From assembly GCA_014874385.1 (NCBI GenBank), contig JACWAE010000057.1, forward strand, positions 1-37,974: 37,974 bases of DNA, in the 5' to 3' direction. The notes under the pieces were generated by a model. It was not told the origin of the DNA. It saw nothing but the letters and a program-made list of their open reading frames with translations, and did no database searches. Source of the stretch: Dehalococcoidia bacterium (GTDB lineage Bacteria > Chloroflexota > Dehalococcoidia > SZUA-161). Shown one piece after another: positions 8,765-17,728 of this stretch (positions within the stretch are counted from its first letter, which is position 1; each line of letters opens with the position of its first letter). Both the position numbers and the translations under genes were made by a program.

Positions 8765-8787
8765 GTCATTCTATATATTGATATTAG
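8759..8787 (+). promoter_or_regulatory. Sigma-70 type promoter facing the broken GMC oxidoreductase
   Basis: -35 TTGACA (8759-8764), a 17-base spacer, and -10 TATTAG (8782-8787). It would transcribe rightward into the pseudogene starting at 8832. The -10 matches consensus at four of six positions. It appears intact although its gene is not. Confidence 0.6.
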
Positions 8788-8831
8788 CGTCGCAAATCAT
8801 CGTGGCAGGAATTATCATTCAAGGGGTTTGT

Positions 8832-9310
8832 ATGGCTACCATAGATGCGCAGCCAGCAGGGGTTTTCGATTATGTAATCGTCGGCTCTGGCTTCGGGGGA
8901 AGCGTTTCTGCCATGCGCCTGACTGAGAAGGGCTACAAGGTGCTTGTTCTGGAGCGAGGTAAGCGCTATCGCGACAAGGGCTTTCCCTTCAGCAACTGGC
9001 TGGTATGTAAGTTAGTTTGGATGCCCGTGTTGCGTTGTTTCGAGATATGGGAGTTCAGCCCCATGGAGTGTGGACCCATTCTTCACAGTGCAGGAGTAGG
9101 GGGTGGAAGCCTCTGTCCCACTAACTAGGCGTCTTTTTGGGGCCGGAGGGAGAAGAGGTTCCCGACCCTTACTTCGGTGGCGAGGGCCCGCCGAGGCGAG
9201 GATGCCAGCACTGTGGCGGATGCATGGTAGGTTGCCGCAACAATGGGAAGAATATGCTGACTAATAACTACCTATATCTCGCTAAGAAAAGGGGCGCCAC
9301 CGCTAACGTG
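8832..9310 (+). pseudogene. Broken GMC-type (cholesterol oxidase-like) FAD oxidoreductase
   Basis: The first part (8832-9128) encodes an FAD-binding N terminus: FDYVIVGSGFGGSVSAMRLTE, LVLERGKRYRDKGFP and SAGVGGGSL, then a stop. The second part (from ~9137, another frame) encodes [19 protein letters not shown] and [22 protein letters not shown], normally found well downstream in the same family. The stretch between, about 100 residues in relatives as I recall them, is missing. The C-terminal half is gone too: homology fades at the 3' end of the convergent AOR gene. AAGGGG precedes ATG8832. Deletion, frameshift and truncation together make function very unlikely. Confidence 0.82.
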
Positions 9311-11138
9311 GTTTGGCGGCAAAGCCCAGTCCCAGCTCTTTCATGGTTTTCTGTGTGGGCTTGCCGGTGCCAGGGTCCCATCCGTACTCAGCGTACGCGC
9401 CGGAGAGTAGAACCTTGACGTCAGGTACGGTTCCTGCGGCACCGCCGTTGTCCAGAGGCTTGAGCAGCACCTCGGGCAGCCGGTCGTCGGCAACCGTAAG
9501 GCCGCGACGAAGGTTGAGCACTCGCTTAAGTGTGACAATACGCTTGCCCATCGTCAGCAGGTCATCCAGCTTGAGGTCCCAGCCTGTAGCACTGTTCAGC
9601 GCCGCCAGTAAATTCTCGACGCCGGGATTCATGAACTGGCAGAGATTAATCGAGTTGTATAGGTTGCGCCAGGCCTGCTGACGGGCGGCAATGCGTCCCT
9701 TCTCTTCGGATGACTCCTGACGCTCGCCTGGGATCATGCCCAGTTCGATAGGAGGTCGCTGGCCCATGTCCACACCGTACATATCGCCTTGCATGTGGCT
9801 GGCACCGCACGGTGATAGAGCGTAGGTCACAGCCATGCCAGCGAACGCTCGCGGATCGTGCATGGGAAGCTCCAGTCTATTGACACACGCTGACAACTCA
9901 GGCACGCCGAACCGCCTAGCCAGAGCCGCACTTCCTTCGGCTAGAACGTCGCCGAAACCCTGACGGCGGGCAATCATCTCGATCAAGCGGTGGCTGGTTT
10001 TGATGTCGCCGTAGCGAATCTCAATGCCGCCGGTCTGCTCTTTGCTGATGATGCCCCGCTCGAACATCTCGCAGGCCAGGGCTATAGTGGCGCCTGTGCT
10101 GATAGTATCGAGTCCGTGCATGTTGCACAGGTGTCCGGCGTATATCACGCCCTCCAGGTCGGCAACCATTGCCAGAGAACCGAAGGCAGCGATGGTCTCG
10201 TATTCGGGGCCATCCGCCCTGTCCAGAGCGTAGGCGGGGGCGCGGGTCTCGCGGCCACAGCCTATTGGGCAGCGGTAGCAAGCGTATCTTTTGACCTGGT
10301 ATTTATCGACCATCACAACACCCGAAAGGTCGGTGGCGGTCTCCCACTCGCCCTGCTGAAAATAACGTATGGGCATGTCTCCGTACATGAGCAGGGTGTC
10401 AATGCTTCCAGCCGTGCCGGCCATCCGGAAAGCCATGGCTACCATATCGTCATCCAGGTTAGCAATAATGTCGCGGGCTATGGCCTGGAGACGCTCGGGG
10501 TCGGCCAGAGGGACCTTGGCGGAGCCGCGTACCCCTATGGCCTTTAGCTTCTTTGCGCCCATGACGGCACCCATGCCGGTGCGGGCAGCAGCGCGGCCGC
10601 TATCGTTCATCACAGCAGCCATCTTGACCTGGTTCTCGCCTGCTGAGCCGATGCAGGCCACACGAGCCTTTGGCTGGCCCAGCGCCTGTCGAACCTTCTC
10701 CTGCGTAGCGTAGGAATCAGCGCCCCAGAGACCGTTGGCATCGTGAAGCTCGGCTTTGCCCTCGACTATACTAAGCCACAGCGGCTTGTTTGCCATGCCA
10801 GTGAGGACGATACCGTCGTAGCCGGCGAAGCGCAATTCAGGGCCGAAATAGCCCCCAGAGTTAGACTCTCCCCAGATGAGTGTAGCTGGTGAGAGAGCAC
10901 ACACGCTGTAGCGGCCGGACGAAGGCATGGCGGTGCCGACCAGTGGTCCGGTCATGAAGACCAGCGGATTATCCGGGCCCAACGGGTCGGTGTGCGCATC
11001 GACTATATCATAGACCAGACGTGCCGCCAGCCCGCTGCCTCCTGCGAAGGCGCGAGCATATTCTTCACTTAAGGGTATGTCCCGCAGCTCAGTTTCGCTC
11101 AGGTCAACGCGCAAGATTTTCCCCATATACCCGTTCAT
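9303..11138 (-). CDS. Aldehyde:ferredoxin oxidoreductase (tungstopterin AOR family)
   Basis: A 611-residue AOR-family enzyme that interconverts aldehydes and carboxylic acids with ferredoxin, using a tungsten or molybdenum bis-pterin and one [4Fe-4S] cluster. [15 protein letters not shown] and the [32 protein letters not shown] segments are typical of the N-terminal domain. Cluster ligands are Cys287, Cys290 and Cys294 (CYRCPIGC), with a distant C-terminal Cys in [16 protein letters not shown] precedes ATG11138. It follows an iron alcohol dehydrogenase and an SCP2 protein, suggesting alcohol-aldehyde-acid interconversion. Its 3' end abuts the truncated GMC pseudogene. Confidence 0.95.
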   Translation of the reverse strand: MNGYMGKILRVDLSETELRDIPLSEEYARAFAGGSGLAARLVYDIVDAHTDPLGPDNPLVFMTGPLVGTAMPSSGRYSVCALSPATLIWGESNSGGYFGPELRFAGYDGIVLTGMANKPLWLSIVEGKAELHDANGLWGADSYATQEKVRQALGQPKARVACIGSAGENQVKMAAVMNDSGRAAARTGMGAVMGAKKLKAIGVRGSAKVPLADPERLQAIARDIIANLDDDMVAMAFRMAGTAGSIDTLLMYGDMPIRYFQQGEWETATDLSGVVMVDKYQVKRYACYRCPIGCGRETRAPAYALDRADGPEYETIAAFGSLAMVADLEGVIYAGHLCNMHGLDTISTGATIALACEMFERGIISKEQTGGIEIRYGDIKTSHRLIEMIARRQGFGDVLAEGSAALARRFGVPELSACVNRLELPMHDPRAFAGMAVTYALSPCGASHMQGDMYGVDMGQRPPIELGMIPGERQESSEEKGRIAARQQAWRNLYNSINLCQFMNPGVENLLAALNSATGWDLKLDDLLTMGKRIVTLKRVLNLRRGLTVADDRLPEVLLKPLDNGGAAGTVPDVKVLLSGAYAEYGWDPGTGKPTQKTMKELGLGFAAKPR

Positions 11139-11294
11139 CCTTAGCCTCCTTCAAACGCCAGGGCACCATAGCATATGAGCACCTCCACACTTTACATTCA
11201 CAGATGCTGGAGCACGTTCCAAAGTGCTAGTTGAAACAGATGCCTAACATACCGGGAGTCTTTAGGGGGCCTCCAGCTTCTGTCCAAGGAGCGT

Positions 11295-12458
11295 CTAAAA
11301 ATCAACAGTTCGGCCGTTGTAGGCGTAAAGGAAAAGCTGGCGCAATTCGTCATACGAGGGCGTGCGGACGGCAGTGACTATCTGCGTGTCATTGAAAGCA
11401 TCGTCTACCATTTTGTCCAGCCGCTCCTCGTAGGCATCTCGCTTAATGCCGGCTTCGGCGACGCTGACAGGGTTGCCAAGCTTATGGCACAGGTTGCGAA
11501 CAGCATCGGCCAGCTTACGCGCTGCCGGCTCCCCCCCCTTGTCGGAGCAGGCAGTAAAAGCGGCCATCTGCGCGAAGCGCTCGGGCGCTTCGCGTGCCCC
11601 AAACTCGATGGTGTAGGGAAGGAATATGGCAACCGCACGGCCGTGAGGTATGTGAAATACTGCGCCCAGCACATGCCCCATGGCGTGGGCCATTGAGGCC
11701 ATGGCATTTCCGAAAGCTAGGCCGGCGCAGGTAGCGGCATTGTGCATCTTCTCGCGCGCCTGCATATCGGAGCCATCAGCGTAGGCACGCGGAAGGTATT
11801 CCAATACGGCGCGAGCTGCTTCTATGCATAGGCCGTCCGTGACGTCGGTGCGCCATGTGCAGGTGTATCCCTCAACGGCATGGGTCAGTGCGTCTAGGCC
11901 GGTGTCGGCGGTCAGGCGAGGCGGCATACCGGCAGCCATCTGGGGATCGACAATGGCAATGTCGGCGGCGTTCTCACGATTGCCCAGGCCCATCTTGCGT
12001 TGAGCCTCGGTATCTGTGAGGACTATGCCCCAGGTGACCTCAGCGCCGGTGCCGCTGGTCGTGGGGATAGTTATCAAGCGAGCTTTTTGACGCAGGCCCA
12101 GGTTAATGAATGGGCTGATTGCCGCCGGCTCCAGGTCTGGCCGCTCGTACAGGATCCAGATTGCTTTGGCGGCATCCATGGGGGAGCCACCACCCAGCCC
12201 CACGATCCAGTCAGGCCCAAGCTTTCGTGCAAGCTCCGACCCTTTGAGCACTGTCTGAACACTGGGGTCAGGCTCAACCTGGTCGAACACGTGCACTTCG
12301 ATCCCTGCCTTGTCCAGATGGTCTTTCACCTTGTTGAGCAAGCCGGCCTTCACCAGATTCACGTCGGTGACAACTAAGGCATGTTTGCCCTCGAGTTCGT
12401 CGAGGGCATCGAGCGCTCCCTCACCAAAGACGATCCGCGGTGAGACGAAATACCACAT
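11295..12458 (-). CDS. Iron-containing alcohol dehydrogenase
   Basis: A 387-residue group III alcohol dehydrogenase that interconverts an alcohol and an aldehyde with NAD(P). GGGSPMD (~89-95) binds the nucleotide. The metal ligands expected from FucO-type enzymes are all present: Asp189, His193 (LDALTHAVE), His258 and His272 (PHG), with the same 14-residue spacing between the last two. TIPTTSGTGAE is also typical. It lies 24 bases after the SCP2 gene and 156 bases before AOR. With AOR it could reduce acids to alcohols or oxidise alcohols to acids; the direction is not readable. Confidence 0.95.
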   Translation of the reverse strand: MWYFVSPRIVFGEGALDALDELEGKHALVVTDVNLVKAGLLNKVKDHLDKAGIEVHVFDQVEPDPSVQTVLKGSELARKLGPDWIVGLGGGSPMDAAKAIWILYERPDLEPAAISPFINLGLRQKARLITIPTTSGTGAEVTWGIVLTDTEAQRKMGLGNRENAADIAIVDPQMAAGMPPRLTADTGLDALTHAVEGYTCTWRTDVTDGLCIEAARAVLEYLPRAYADGSDMQAREKMHNAATCAGLAFGNAMASMAHAMGHVLGAVFHIPHGRAVAIFLPYTIEFGAREAPERFAQMAAFTACSDKGGEPAARKLADAVRNLCHKLGNPVSVAEAGIKRDAYEERLDKMVDDAFNDTQIVTAVRTPSYDELRQLFLYAYNGRTVDF

Positions 12459-12482
12459 CTCGCCAACCTCCTTCCGACAATT

Positions 12483-12893
12483 TCAGTCTCCGAAGTCTGT
12501 CGGTACCTTGGCGCAACAGGAGACTATCTCCTTGGCAGCTTTGGGGTAGCGCATGATTTTCATCATGTTGCCCTCCAGCTTAAGTTTGCGAGTCATCATA
12601 CCTTGGATGGGGTCAAGTTTACCTTCGATGACCTTGCGCCATACAGCCGCTGGGGCGCGGATAAAGAATTGAGCCTTGCGCTCATCCCTGGTGGCAATCA
12701 TCGCTGCCCCGGTGCACTTGCCATGTAAGAGGCCGAGGAACATGTATGTCTCCTTGGAAAGTGTTGCGTCAGGTTCAGCGATGAAGATGAAGTCGCCCTC
12801 CCAATCCTTGGCAGACTTCTCGTAGGAGTCGCTGGCGTTGAGCTGACGGCAGAGATCCTTGATCCATTCGTCGGACGGGAATTTGAATGCCAT
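12483..12893 (-). CDS. SCP2 sterol-binding domain protein
   Basis: A 136-residue single-domain protein of the sterol carrier protein 2 type, which holds hydrophobic ligands such as sterols or long acyl chains in a tunnel. Typical parts are KVIEGKLDPIQGMMTRKLKLEGNMM near residues 88-115 and the C-terminal helix RYPKAAKEIV. AAGGAG precedes ATG12893. It is the first gene of the SCP2, iron-ADH, AOR transcription unit with a near-consensus promoter at 13028-13000. Together with the broken cholesterol-oxidase-like gene nearby it hints at a sterol- or lipid-like substrate; that link is inference. Confidence 0.88.
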   Translation of the reverse strand: MAFKFPSDEWIKDLCRQLNASDSYEKSAKDWEGDFIFIAEPDATLSKETYMFLGLLHGKCTGAAMIATRDERKAQFFIRAPAAVWRKVIEGKLDPIQGMMTRKLKLEGNMMKIMRYPKAAKEIVSCCAKVPTDFGD

Positions 12894-12999
12894 GTGTCTA
12901 TCTCCTTTCTCTAAGATTTCTATTCAGTTGAACACCCTCAGCGCGAGCCGAGCACAAAGGGCATGAAGCAAAGATGGGCGAGAAATTCGCAGTGCATTA

Positions 13000-13028
13000 T
13001 TTATATCACTAGCCGAATGGTGTGTCAA
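13000..13028 (-). promoter_or_regulatory. Strong sigma-70 type promoter of the SCP2-ADH-AOR operon
   Basis: Minus strand: -35 TTGACA (13028-13023), a 17-base spacer, and -10 TATAAA (13005-13000), five of six matches. It gives a ~100-base leader before ATG12893. It lies directly beside the 5' break of the ligase fragment at ~13057. Confidence 0.75.
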
Positions 13029-13056
13029 TACAGCCGACGGGGCGGAAAGAAGTCTT

Positions 13057-13515
13057 TGTGGAGCTGCAGCGGTGGGAATCCCTGACCCCGAGCGCCCGGG
13101 AAGCGAGAGGATAAAGGCCTTCATCAAGCCCAGGGAAGAATACAGGGGCAAGCTGAATGCAGATGACATTATTGCATATTGCAGGGGAAAGCTCCCCGCC
13201 ATCGCTGTGCCTAAATATGTGGAATTCAGAGACGAGATGCCCTTGACTGTGACCGAGAAAATATTTAGAAGAGCATTAAGAGAGGAAGAGATCAAGAAGA
13301 TGAAAGAGCAGGGTTTCGTTTCGTCTTTCATGACCGGGAAAATAAAACTGGACAAAGGATTGGCGGCGAGGATTATCTCGCTGGCTTATAAGAGTGGAGC
13401 TCTAATCGAATCGTTTTATAAGGTTGATACCGAGTGGCCCGATGAGATGTCGCCCCAGAGATTGGAAGAATATAAAGCGCTGGTCAAAGGATTTAGAGAA
13501 AGGTTGAAAGTCTAG
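13057..13515 (+). pseudogene. Orphan C-terminal fragment of an AMP-forming acyl-CoA ligase
   Basis: About 150 residues matching only the small C-terminal domain of acyl-CoA synthetases: AAAVGIPDPERPGSERIKAF, GKLPAIAVPKYVEFRDEMPLTVTEKIFRRALREEE (Lys in the VTEK position). It then has an extra ~70-residue tail reading to the stop at 13513-13515. Nothing of the adenylation core precedes it; homology begins near 13057 and upstream sequence is the divergent operon's promoter. A possible GTG start is at 13072, without a good ribosome site. A truncated gene left by deletion or rearrangement is the best reading; a stand-alone domain is less likely. Confidence 0.75.
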
Positions 13516-13539
13516 CCAGAAGGGCATTAGTAATGACCT

Positions 13540-14757
13540 CTAAGTGAAGCGTACCATTGTTTTCACTGCTTTATATTTCCCTTTGTGCAGGTTGACCTCA
13601 ATCATCTTGCGGTAGTCTTCCAGAGGGAAGATATGGGTGGCCATGGGTTCAAGAGAGACTTTCTTCTGCTTCACCAAGTCTATGGCGATCTCGAAGACAT
13701 GCTCTTTCTTGCCGCGTAAATCGGTATATCCGAAGCAGTAAACACCTTTTATGGTCTGGAGTTTGAGCCACAAGGGCGTAAGGTCTATCTTTACCTCCTT
13801 GCCTATTCCCACCACGCTCAGTACCCCGCCTGTCCTGAGCACTCTCATATCGGCGTTAAGGGTTTGCGTACTGGCTACAGTATCGAATATCTTGGTAAAG
13901 CCACCCATAAGTATCTCCGGGCCAAGCAATGGTTTGTATGCCTTGGCTCCGGTGAGGCGCACCGTGTGATGCAATATATCGCCATCTGTGATCAGGTGGT
14001 TTGCGCTTGCCTGAGAGGCCAGTTCGGCATGGAACCGTGAGGGTTCCGCCACTGTGATAGGGCAGCCTATGCCGAGGGCGCGTATTGACTGAATAATAAG
14101 GTTGCCTATCACGCCTCCGCCGATGATGAGCACCTGGTCGTCGGGGCCGGGCATATTGTCCAGCACAGCCTGAAGCGTTACCGAAAGCGGCTCTATCATA
14201 GCGCCCTCTTTAGGGGATACGCATTGAGGCAATTTAAAAATCTGGCTCTTGTGCGCCACGAGATATGGCGCGAAGCCACCACCCAGGTCACGAGAGATGC
14301 CGATAAACAGGCCCGGAGAGATTTCACCCTCAGCGAAGTTCTCGCAGTTGGCAGGCCTTCCCATGCTGCACGCTCTGCATTCTGCTCCGATTCCCCGCGT
14401 AGCACAGCCCAGATGGGGAGCTACGGTGACTAGCTCGCCCGATTTTATGCCCTCGACATTTTGCCCCACCTCCACTACCTGGCCGCAGAACTCATGCCCG
14501 ATGGTGCAGGGGAATGAGGTGAAAGGTGAAGCTGCCGGCGAGTCCTTCAGAAAGATGAGGCTGACGTCGCTGCCGCACAATCCGCACATAAGCGTCTTGA
14601 TTTTCACCCAATCGGGGGAGGGCAAGACTGGCTCGGGGACATCGACAAGCCGTATTGTGGCCAGAGGGCCCTGATAGTAGAGCCTTTTGCTCAGCCTGCC
14701 CAGCACACTCAGCACAGCAAACTGGGGAACTGTGATGGAGAATTGAAGGGCTTCCAT
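13540..14757 (-). CDS. Zinc-dependent alcohol dehydrogenase (MDR superfamily)
   Basis: A 405-residue medium-chain dehydrogenase. Catalytic zinc residues are Cys61 (CGLCGSD) and His88-Glu89 (IGHEFCG). A structural-zinc loop is present (ECRACSMGRPANCENF), and the Rossmann motif is IGGGVIGN. The frame stays open upstream to 14946 but that part runs into the ThDP gene's 3' end and a palindromic repeat, so ATG14757 is chosen, with AGAGGGGG upstream. Residues 1-28 form an unusual extra N terminus ahead of the usual MDR start. It follows the ThDP enzyme and could reduce or oxidise that enzyme's product; the substrate is unknown. Confidence 0.9.
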   Translation of the reverse strand: MEALQFSITVPQFAVLSVLGRLSKRLYYQGPLATIRLVDVPEPVLPSPDWVKIKTLMCGLCGSDVSLIFLKDSPAASPFTSFPCTIGHEFCGQVVEVGQNVEGIKSGELVTVAPHLGCATRGIGAECRACSMGRPANCENFAEGEISPGLFIGISRDLGGGFAPYLVAHKSQIFKLPQCVSPKEGAMIEPLSVTLQAVLDNMPGPDDQVLIIGGGVIGNLIIQSIRALGIGCPITVAEPSRFHAELASQASANHLITDGDILHHTVRLTGAKAYKPLLGPEILMGGFTKIFDTVASTQTLNADMRVLRTGGVLSVVGIGKEVKIDLTPLWLKLQTIKGVYCFGYTDLRGKKEHVFEIAIDLVKQKKVSLEPMATHIFPLEDYRKMIEVNLHKGKYKAVKTMVRFT

Positions 14758-14781
14758 GATTGCATAAACCCCCTCTGGCTC

Positions 14782-14818
14782 CCCCAGTCTTGGGGTGAGG
14801 GCGCACAGCCGTGCGCCC
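14782..14818. repeat. Double hairpin intergenic palindromic element
   Basis: Two adjacent perfect hairpins between the ThDP and MDR genes: CCCCA/TGGGG with a 4-base loop (14782-14795), then GGGCGCAC/GTGCGCCC with a 4-base loop (14799-14818). GTAGGGGCG-type palindromes like this recur elsewhere in the window (29248-29273). It lies inside a presumed operon, so it may tune expression between the two genes rather than end transcription. Confidence 0.7.
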
Positions 14819-14842
14819 CTACATTTGGGATATGCCCTGTTT

Positions 14843-16585
14843 TTATTCCCAGACGCAGACGCTGCCTGCGGCGTCGCAGCCCTCCATCCATACACTGTCC
14901 AGCACGGCCAAATCGGGCGGTACAATGTGCACTTCGGCGTCGACAACTACGTCCAGTACTGCTGGAAGTCCGGAGTTCACTGCTCGTTTCAACGCAGGTT
15001 TGATCTGGGCGGGTTTGGTCACTCGCTCGCCGTAGCAGCCCAGGGATTCAGCCAGTTTGTCATAGCGGGCATCGCTCAAGTCCACGCCGCAATAGCGCTC
15101 CTGGTAAACCAGCTTCTGTCCGCCTTTGATCATGCCCCAGGCCTTATCGTTGGCAATGATGACGATAATAGGCAGTTTCTCACGCGCTGCCGTCTCCATC
15201 TCCATAGCGTTGAAGCCGAAGGAGCCGTCGCCGGTGATGCAGTAAACAGGGGCCTTGGGCCTGGCGAGCTTGGCCCCTATAGCATAGGGCAGGCCAGTGC
15301 CCAGATGTCCTGAATCGGCAGGCCAGAGGAAGGAACGCGGCTCATAAATTCGGTTCTGGTAGAAGGCCCAGACAGCCGTGTTGCCACCGTCCACCGCGCA
15401 GATAGCCTCCCGTGGAAAGAACTCGCGCACCTCGCGCATAAGGCGGAGAGGATGGATGGGCACATTACTAGAATGGGCCCCCTCCTTCCAGCCGTCCAAC
15501 CAGATTTTTTGTGCCTGCCGGGCCTCTTTAAGCTGAGGTGCTTCCTTCCTGGGTTTGGTCTGCTTCTTTACTGCCTTGAGCAAGGCACGCAGGGTTGCCT
15601 TGGCATCTCCCACCAGGGCCAGGTCCACCGGACGGTTCAGGCCGATGTTCTGAGGCTCTATGTCGATTTGGATGAAGCGCTGTTTGCCTACCTCTCCCCA
15701 GAATGGCGGTCGCCCCCAGAAATCTATATCGCCGAGGCGGCTGCCTACCAGGAGCACTACATCCGCTGTAGTCTGCGCTGCTATCGCACCAAAACCCGAG
15801 GGAATCAGGCACAGGGGGTGGTCTTCAGGGATAACGCCGCGTGCTGAAAGGCTGGAAGTAACAGGGGCCGAGAGATACTCCGCCAGTTCTTTGAGCTCAT
15901 CCCAGGCACCTGAACGTAGCACCCCGCCTCCAGGGTGAATTAGCGGCCAATCCGCCTTCGCCAACATCTCCGCTGCCTTTTGAATCAGGCGCTCGTCGGC
16001 TACAGGAGGCGTGGTCGCTCTGTAGCGCTCCGGGGGCAGCACAGGATATGCATCGGCATCTAGCTTGTCACAGAGAACATCGGAGGGCAGGTCGAGATAA
16101 ACAGGGCCAGGGCGTCCTGAGACGGCTGCGCGAATCGCCATTTGTGCCAGGTGCGGCATTCTCCTTACATCGTTCACCAGAGCTTGCCACTTGGTGATGG
16201 GTGCCATCAGTGGCACCTGGTCGAGAGCCTGCATGGAACCGTGCTCAGGGTAGCAACGCCAAGTCTGATTCTGCGCCCCCAGCACGACCAAGGGGATAGA
16301 GTCAGCCCAGGCTGCATATACCCCGGGCACCAGGTCGGCTACTCCAGGGCCGACTGTGCCCAGACACACGCCGGGTTCTCCAGTTACTCGAGCCCAGGCG
16401 TCTGCCATATGGGCTGCTGCCTGTTCGTGGCGTGCTGTGATGAACCTCAGTCCTTTTTTCCGACCCAGGCGATAGATAGCATCGGTGATGGGATTACATT
16501 GATCGCCGGGGACACCGAACACGTAGCTTACCCGTTCCTCGATGAGACAACGCACCAGAGCTTCTGCACCACTTATTGTAGCCAT
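14843..16585 (-). CDS. Thiamine-diphosphate-dependent enzyme (acetolactate synthase large subunit-like)
   Basis: 580 residues with the three-domain ThDP layout. The catalytic Glu54 is in ARHEQAAAHMA, the central domain is at ~200-345, and the cofactor motif is GDGSFGFNA (452-460) ending at Asn479. Such enzymes decarboxylate or ligate 2-keto acids or 2-hydroxyacyl-CoAs. No small regulatory subunit gene is nearby, so biosynthetic acetolactate synthase is not favoured. The frame runs back to 16660, but ATG16585 has GGAGG eight bases upstream and begins the usual MATISGAEALV. It is followed by the MDR dehydrogenase, a plausible partner. Confidence 0.9.
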   Translation of the reverse strand: MATISGAEALVRCLIEERVSYVFGVPGDQCNPITDAIYRLGRKKGLRFITARHEQAAAHMADAWARVTGEPGVCLGTVGPGVADLVPGVYAAWADSIPLVVLGAQNQTWRCYPEHGSMQALDQVPLMAPITKWQALVNDVRRMPHLAQMAIRAAVSGRPGPVYLDLPSDVLCDKLDADAYPVLPPERYRATTPPVADERLIQKAAEMLAKADWPLIHPGGGVLRSGAWDELKELAEYLSAPVTSSLSARGVIPEDHPLCLIPSGFGAIAAQTTADVVLLVGSRLGDIDFWGRPPFWGEVGKQRFIQIDIEPQNIGLNRPVDLALVGDAKATLRALLKAVKKQTKPRKEAPQLKEARQAQKIWLDGWKEGAHSSNVPIHPLRLMREVREFFPREAICAVDGGNTAVWAFYQNRIYEPRSFLWPADSGHLGTGLPYAIGAKLARPKAPVYCITGDGSFGFNAMEMETAAREKLPIIVIIANDKAWGMIKGGQKLVYQERYCGVDLSDARYDKLAESLGCYGERVTKPAQIKPALKRAVNSGLPAVLDVVVDAEVHIVPPDLAVLDSVWMEGCDAAGSVCVWE

Positions 16586-16695
16586 TGTCCAATCCTCCCT
16601 TCCCTTTCTTGATTTCTTAGGGCTACCGCTGGGATTGAGTGCATTTAATTTTAATTGCAAATTGTGTCGTATAGAGATTTCCTTTTACGATACGT

Positions 16696-16723
16696 ATAAT
16701 AACACAGCAAGTCCATAGGTCAA
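16696..16723 (-). promoter_or_regulatory. Candidate promoter of the ThDP-MDR operon
   Basis: Minus strand: -35 TTGACC (16723-16718), a 16-base spacer, and -10 TATTAT (16701-16696). An 8-bp palindrome ATACGTAT (16690-16697) overlaps the -10, and a TCGTA/TACGA inverted repeat lies at 16667-16671 and 16686-16690, so a repressor site here is plausible. Confidence 0.5.
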
Positions 16724-17075
16724 TAATGATGCGACAGCGAAGTAAGCACGGATGACCTAAAAGATAAGTGTTAACGTCAAGGGATTAACCCTATGATGAA
16801 ATCGTATAAACAGAAGCAGGCATTACGACTAACTCTCTGAGGCAGCTCTGCACTCATCAGATGTAATAAGGAAAAAAATATTGACAAGGGTTGAAGAAAG
16901 TGATACATGTTATCGTGGCATTTCTATAAAGATGCTCCCACACAATATTAATATGTAACGTGCTTTCGCTCCTCGAGATAGGCATCCCTGTTTCGAGTCT
17001 CTGATTTGATAGTTTTAATATTCTAAGATTTCCAGGAGGAGTGACAGACCGCTCTTTGTCTCCTGATGACGCAAG
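16724..17075. other. Intergenic region between ThDP gene and lipoprotein gene
   Basis: About 350 bases without a convincing gene. A possible rightward promoter is TTGACA (16881-16886), 17 bases, TACATG (16904-16909), only a weak -10. Nothing else recognised. Confidence 0.35.
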
Positions 17076-17477
17076 ATGAAAAACATACTCGCAGCGTTCC
17101 TTTTGACAGTGGTTTTGGCCCTGCTGCTTTCGGGGTGCACGCGTGCTGGGGATTGGGAGCTCTATCTTCAGGGGACATCGACCAGCAGTGGTTCCATTGG
17201 CTACGTAATTGAGGGCCAGACATTCCAGGTAGATGTAGCCCAAGGTGACACGGCCCGAGACATTGGCCCAAAGCTGGCTGTGCTAATTAAAGCCAGCGGA
17301 CTGATAGTGGAGGCTGAGACTGATGCTGACCCGCCGCATTATCAGGACCAGCCCTACTATGCGTTCGTGGTAAGAAATCTGCGTCAAGGGCCGGTAGCTA
17401 GGACAGGCGTCCTAGGCATCTCTGTTGGCTTTAGAGGTCCCCTCCTGCCGAGCATTGAGAGTATTAAGCCGCAATAG
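17076..17477 (+). CDS. Small lipoprotein of unknown function
   Basis: 133 residues with a lipoprotein signal: a charged MKN start, hydrophobic stretch 4-18, and lipobox LLSGC with Cys21 as the lipidated residue. The mature part is a short beta-rich sequence (GYVIEGQTFQVDVAQGDTARDIG…) with no family I recognise. It should be anchored outside the cytoplasmic membrane. The Shine-Dalgarno is weak. It stands alone between divergent and unrelated genes. Confidence 0.7.
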   Translation: MKNILAAFLLTVVLALLLSGCTRAGDWELYLQGTSTSSGSIGYVIEGQTFQVDVAQGDTARDIGPKLAVLIKASGLIVEAETDADPPHYQDQPYYAFVVRNLRQGPVARTGVLGISVGFRGPLLPSIESIKPQ

Positions 17478-17728
17478 CCCCCAGGGCTGTGAAGTGTCTT
17501 GAGGTTAAAATATTGCAGAAAGGGCCACTATAGGTTATAATATGCCAATCGAAAGCCTTAGCGGTGAATACCTACCCGCTTTCGCTGACTGGATGCAGTC
17601 CAACCCATAAGTCTCGATTTTATGCTCAGGATGCTATTATCATTACGACAGTCTCCATATAAAGGATTCGGGGAGACGGGCATCGCTCGGCTACCGGCAA
17701 GGGGCTAGAGAATAGGAGGTTTACAGAA

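Noticed and set aside
12924-13355. 143-residue minus-strand open frame
   Set aside because: It is antisense to the ligase fragment, with no recognisable motif and unusual composition.
14758-14946. Extended N terminus of the MDR dehydrogenase (468-residue reading)
   Set aside because: It overlaps the 3' end of the ThDP gene and a palindromic repeat and has no MDR homology; ATG14757 is a better start.
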